This document shows, one piece after another, positions 60,092 to 64,000 of a stretch of 64,000 nucleotides of DNA. Position 1 is the first letter of the stretch. Every line of letters starts with the position of its first letter. The notes below the pieces were generated by a model. The model saw only the letters and a program-made list of their open reading frames with translations, was not told the DNA's origin and did not search any database. The position numbers and the translations under genes are program-made. This DNA is from Camillea tinctor (lineage: Eukaryota; Ascomycota; Sordariomycetes; Xylariales; Xylariaceae): positions 248,001-312,000 of the forward strand of contig MU394076.1 of the NCBI GenBank assembly GCA_022578605.1. The letters run 5' to 3'.

Positions 60092-62820
60092 GGCGACAGA
60101 CGACGGCAACTTAAGCTGCCAAAAGACTCGAGACGAACTTATTAGATTGGTGATTAAGGAAGAAAAATAGAAAAAGAGAGAGAAAATGGGAGAGGTTTAT
60201 AAAGAAAAAAAGAGAAAGACCCAGATGAGAAGTTGGGGGGAATAGATTGGAGGAGGAGAAGTGTAGTGGGAGAAGATTGTGTTTGGGATAAGTATTCTTA
60301 TATGTACGATAGAGACCAAGTGGACAAGTTGCAAAAAAGACACCTATTCATGAAAAGTGGAGACCAATGACCTAGTGGTAGCCAGTTTAATAATGCCGGG
60401 ATTTATTTAGTAGTACATCTGTTTGGGAGCTGCGCGAACTTGGGTGGGACGAGGAACAGAACAACTTGGCCTTTCCCATCCACTTACCAGAAGAGGGAAG
60501 AAAGGAAAAAAAGAAAAAAAAAAGGGAAAAAAAAATAAGATTAGTGGAGAATTACCTCTAAAACCACCTAACCTACAACTTTGAACTTAGAACCTACCTA
60601 ACTATGTACATATTCTATAGTACACTAAGTACACTACACTATCTTTAAAGACAACTTTCACTCAGATACCTACCTAGGAGCCATTATGTATGTGCATAAG
60701 GTACTTCAGTACTTTACTTACTACATAAGGAATATCTTGATCAGGTGGGCAGTAAAAATAAGTAACTAAATAAAAAGAGTATACTCCGTACACTATAAAG
60801 CAAATGCAACTCGACCAGGGTTCCAAACATGTACCTAGCATTAAAGATCGATTCTCGCTTGATCCGTCTGATACATACCTTCCTACCTTATACCAACTAC
60901 CAACCAACCAACCGATTATAGTACATACAACCTTTTTAGCATTTTGTGAACAGTACAGTTGTACCTAGTGACTAGTTCACATGCTGCCTATCCGCATAAG
61001 TCATTCACCCACACCCTGCCTACCTGCCAAGCAATGAAGAGAAAGAAAAGGAAGGAAACCCAAAGAGTCATCCGAACTTTTTTTTTCCCTTCAAAAAGAC
61101 AGATCACAGAGAAAAAAAAACCAGAACATACGTGTCCAGTAAATACTCCAGTTAGACTAGTCAAAGGATGGCAATAATTGAAGGAATATAGAACAAATTT
61201 ACTCAGAATGACTCTACACTGATACCGATGCTTGTGTATAGAGGAGGATCTAGGTACCTCGAGTATCTTCTACTATGCTCTTTATCTTTATTTTTATTTT
61301 TGTTATCATTTTGCCCCTCTCTTCAGCCAACTCCCCCCTTCCCTCCCCCTGTCGTTTTCCCCATACATAATAATTTAGGTTAACTTATCTCCAGTTCTCA
61401 TAGAAAGTCCTCGAAATTCCGTGTCTTTTATTGTAACACTCCCTAGCCCTCCCCTAACGCCTCCCCACCCCTAGCGTCCATTAAGTAGAAGCCAGATCGC
61501 CGTAACTCCATACTTGGGGTATGTACATACCTAACCTACACTACCTTTTTATATAGGTTAGATGGAATACAAAAGTCCCAAAAGGGGCTGAGGGGTAAAT
61601 AAATAAATCCTACCGTAACAACTATATTACGTAGGAATAACTAATAAGGTGTATCAATAAGATTTTTGTATTCTTCCATGTGCTTTGTACACCATTTCAG
61701 GTACACATGAACACAACGCAAACCTTTTTTTTCCCGGTTCCTGGCCACATCATGACATAGGTGGACCGGGCACGGTTTAGAAAACTATTGCTCAAGAGCT
61801 CGTACTTTCTAACATTTATAAGAATGCCAACTGCGAAAGAACGATCAATTATCAGTTCATTAACGATCGATAAACAGTTTAACAATTCTTAAACGTTTAA
61901 AAATAAAGATAATTTTGTATATTGTTATTAAAACGCTATTTGATGTTATAAAATTAATGAACTCTTGAGCAACTGTTAATCAAAACCTGCAAGATGTCCT
62001 GCTATTAGATTGATGTCTTTCTAACCCCTCCTCCTTGACCTACTTACCTACAACATACACTATGATGATGCGGGGCATCCCTGCAACACAAAAGCAATGC
62101 CGTAACGAACGTTGCCCTGTTTTATGAATGCGGTTAGGTGCATTTGAAATTAAAAAGCACTTACCTACACTACTTACATACATATAACCTACTATAAAAG
62201 CGAGGTGTATAGGTATATCACATCACCTACACCCAGAGTTTACCGTCTACTAATATACCAAAACCGGGGACACCAACTTCCGTCACCCCATATAAGTAGG
62301 GCACGAGGTACTACATAACAGTATCTAACCTAGTGTGATCCCTAAGTAGTGCACCACGGACATAACCTACATACATGCATATGGGGAGGTAGCCCTCTGG
62401 ATCGATTAAGCAAGCTTGGTTTGTCTAGATGCTTCGTACAGGTAGTGAGTGTGGGGTGCAGTCAATTTACACTATTATATGTAGTGTACGTACATACAGG
62501 CGGACCCTGAATCTATTTATCTATGAATTGCTACCCCTGAAGCCCCTTAATACATATAATAAAGTCATCCCCTCCCCCCATTCTTGCTCTGAAGACAGAT
62601 ATCATATATGTAGAGGCAACTTTTTGCCTGAGCAACATCAGTCATATTGTGGCAATGACACGTATTCTTCATATATGTTTTGTGAGAATTATCCTTGCGT
62701 TTTGTCTATCGTTTAACCTGTTTACACCCTTCTTCCATTTGTTGGACTTAGATCCATGTTACTTATGTCTAAGTGCTCTTGCGATTAGAAAAAAAAAAGG
62801 AGAAAAAAAACACCAAAAAT
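60092..62820. other. Gene-free spacer upstream of KAR2, downstream of HBS1
   Basis: The KAR2 promoter and leader occupy the left end (purine-rich on +, 60150-60300; A runs at 60505-60540). The rest is AT-rich with many TACCTA/TAGGTA motifs (60590-60680, 61250-61262, 62160-62220) and a very AT-rich island at about 61855-61965. Short frames inside show no recognisable domain. Confidence 0.55.
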
Positions 62821-64000
62821 TCACTCTAATAATCCTGCTGCCACTGTTTCGCCACCACTTCTCAACACCACCCGCTGCCCGGCCTCTAGTGGCACCTTGG
62901 TTCCCATCTTAACCCTCACTCTCGCCACCGAGGCTGGCTTAACAATCTTGGGCTTCTTCTTCAACTCGGTGCCTTTAATCTTATCAAGGAGAGCTGGTAT
63001 CTCTACAATCTGGCCTGCGGCATGGAGCCGGCCTCTGTGTACATCGACCTGCATAGGCATCAGGATATCGAATGCCAGTACCTTGACGGTGAAGGTGTCG
63101 ATACATCCAATCGGCTGCTTCAAATCGCAGATAATATCGCCAACGCGAACATGGATTGGGTCGATGTTGCTGAGGTGTATGACGATGTTCTGCCCTGCCA
63201 CAGCCCAATCAACTGGCTCCGAATCTAGCTCTAGTGATTTGACATATGCCTTCTCGCCACTCGGCTGGACTAGGAGTGCATCTCCCGTCTGTAGAGATCC
63301 TGCGTCGATTCGTCCGGATATCGTGAGCGGGCTCTGGGCAGAGCGGAACACCTCTGAGATGGTCATACGCAATGGCTTGTCCAAAGCACGTGTCATGGGT
63401 TCCGAGCTCTCTAATTCTTCTATGAGTGTTTTCCCCGTGTACCAGCTTGCTGTTGGCTCCGATGATCTTTTCACCATGTTGTCTCCGTGCAATCCCGATA
63501 CCGGAACGAAGCTCACGTTCTTAAGTTGAAATCCCGTCGCAGAAAGGAAACCGGAAACCTGCTGTGAGATCTCGTCGAATCGCTCCTGTGACCACTCAAC
63601 TGTGTCTAGCTTATTGATTGCAACAATAATGCGCGATACTCCCATGCTGCGTAAGAGGAGTGAGTGCTCCCTAGTCTGTCCCTTAAGTCCGGCTTCGAAA
63701 GCTCCCGTAGTAGCATCGACTACTAATATCGCAAAATCTGCCTGACTAGCCCCTGCTATCATATTCGGGATGAAGTCTCGGTGACCTGGCGCATCTAATA
63801 TGGTAAACGATGTGTTCTCCGTCTCAAATTTGTTTGTCGCAATGTCAATTGTCACACCCCGTGAACGCTCTTCGGAGCGCTGGTCAAGGACCCACGCAAG
63901 TGCAAATGAAGACTTCCCTATGTTCTCGGCTTCTTTTCGATACCTTTGGATTGTCCTCTGGTCAACAACGTTAAGGTCGAGAAGCAGCCGTCCCATGAGA
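62821..64000 (-). CDS. HBS1: Hbs1-type translational GTPase, C-terminal part (5' end outside window)
   Basis: An open frame of 393 codons to the window edge, ending in GGETVAAGLLE; the N-terminus and P-loop are beyond base 64000. Hbs1 with Dom34/Pelota splits ribosomes stalled in no-go and non-stop decay. Seen: switch I (EERSRGVTIDIATNKFET), G3 (ILDAPGHRDFIPNMIAGASQ), G4 (VAINKLDTVEWSQERFDEI) and G5-like VPVSGLHGDNM, then beta-barrel domain II (RMTISEVFRSAQSPLTISGR) and domain III (RVRVKMGTKVPLEAGQRVVLR). FIPNMIAGASQADFAILVVDA, where EF-1A has FIKNMITG, and WYTGKTLIEEL favour Hbs1 over EF-1A or eRF3. A possible Ski7-like splice form cannot be judged without the N-terminus. Confidence 0.92.
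   Translation of the reverse strand, partial: LMGRLLLDLNVVDQRTIQRYRKEAENIGKSSFALAWVLDQRSEERSRGVTIDIATNKFETENTSFTILDAPGHRDFIPNMIAGASQADFAILVVDATTGAFEAGLKGQTREHSLLLRSMGVSRIIVAINKLDTVEWSQERFDEISQQVSGFLSATGFQLKNVSFVPVSGLHGDNMVKRSSEPTASWYTGKTLIEELESSEPMTRALDKPLRMTISEVFRSAQSPLTISGRIDAGSLQTGDALLVQPSGEKAYVKSLELDSEPVDWAVAGQNIVIHLSNIDPIHVRVGDIICDLKQPIGCIDTFTVKVLAFDILMPMQVDVHRGRLHAAGQIVEIPALLDKIKGTELKKKPKIVKPASVARVRVKMGTKVPLEAGQRVVLRSGGETVAAGLLE

Noticed and set aside
60092..60500. Unfolded-protein-response or heat-shock elements upstream of KAR2
   Set aside because: Searched by eye for TGACGTG, CCAAT-N9-CCACG and alternating GAA/TTC blocks; only partial matches were found, not worth a feature.
1..64000. 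Biosynthetic cluster, defence island or novel multi-gene system
   Set aside because: The genes are dispersed housekeeping functions with mixed orientation and long spacers; no polyketide, peptide, terpene, NLR or heterokaryon-incompatibility genes are present.

Overview
The window is a piece of a filamentous ascomycete (Pezizomycotina, most likely Sordariomycetes) nuclear genome. The basis is 50-110 bp GT..AG introns, pyrimidine-rich leaders, long gene-free spacers, and single-copy eukaryotic genes with fungal architectures (Ufd4, Zds1, Rtt107, Vps25, Ndc80, a zincless fungal MutM, Prs1 with its insertion, a Git1-type permease, Kar2 ending in HDEL, Hbs1). Genus cannot be fixed from sequence alone. 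I see no rRNA, tRNA, CRISPR, intact transposon or prokaryote-like operon.

Layout, left to right. 858-6829 (-) is a Ufd4/TRIP12-type HECT ubiquitin ligase. 9437-10976 (-) is the mitochondrial branched-chain 2-oxoacid dehydrogenase E1 alpha subunit. 11880-12104 (+) is a 74-residue single-pass membrane protein and 12739-13912 (+) is the COQ5 methyltransferase. 15266-17651 (-) is a metallophosphoesterase-like protein with an RGG tail. A 4.3 kb gene-free stretch follows, holding an assembly gap (ten N at 19364-19373). 21928-24794 (-) is a Zds1-type regulator, then another long gene-free stretch to 29574. 29575-31939 (+) is a secreted GH78-like glycosidase in five exons. 33108-35907 (+) is an Rtt107/Brc1-type BRCT scaffold. 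36242-36967 (-) is ESCRT-II Vps25 and 37617-39784 (-) is kinetochore Ndc80. 40591-41685 (+) is an OB-fold-like protein and 42497-44584 (+) an unrecognised disordered protein. 45289-46571 (-) is a MutM-type DNA glycosylase. 48152-49737 (+) is PRPP synthetase, 51473-52335 (+) is Pex11 and 55006-56938 (+) is a six-exon glycerophosphodiester/phosphate-family permease. 57901-60091 (-) is the ER Hsp70 BiP/Kar2. 62821-64000 (-) is the C-terminal part of Hbs1, cut by the window edge.

The genes are mostly housekeeping and do not form a functional cluster. Several act on genome maintenance or the cell cycle (Rtt107, Ndc80, MutM, the OB-fold protein, Zds1), others on protein quality control (Ufd4, Kar2, Hbs1) or organelle metabolism (BCKDH E1a, Coq5, Pex11). 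I found no convincing new multi-gene system. The least explained parts are the phosphoesterase-like protein that seems to lack metal ligands, the OB-fold-like protein divergent from NDC80, the small membrane protein, and the disordered protein at 42497. Exon coordinates were read by hand from splice consensus and reading frame; where the start or an intron is uncertain, the entry says so.
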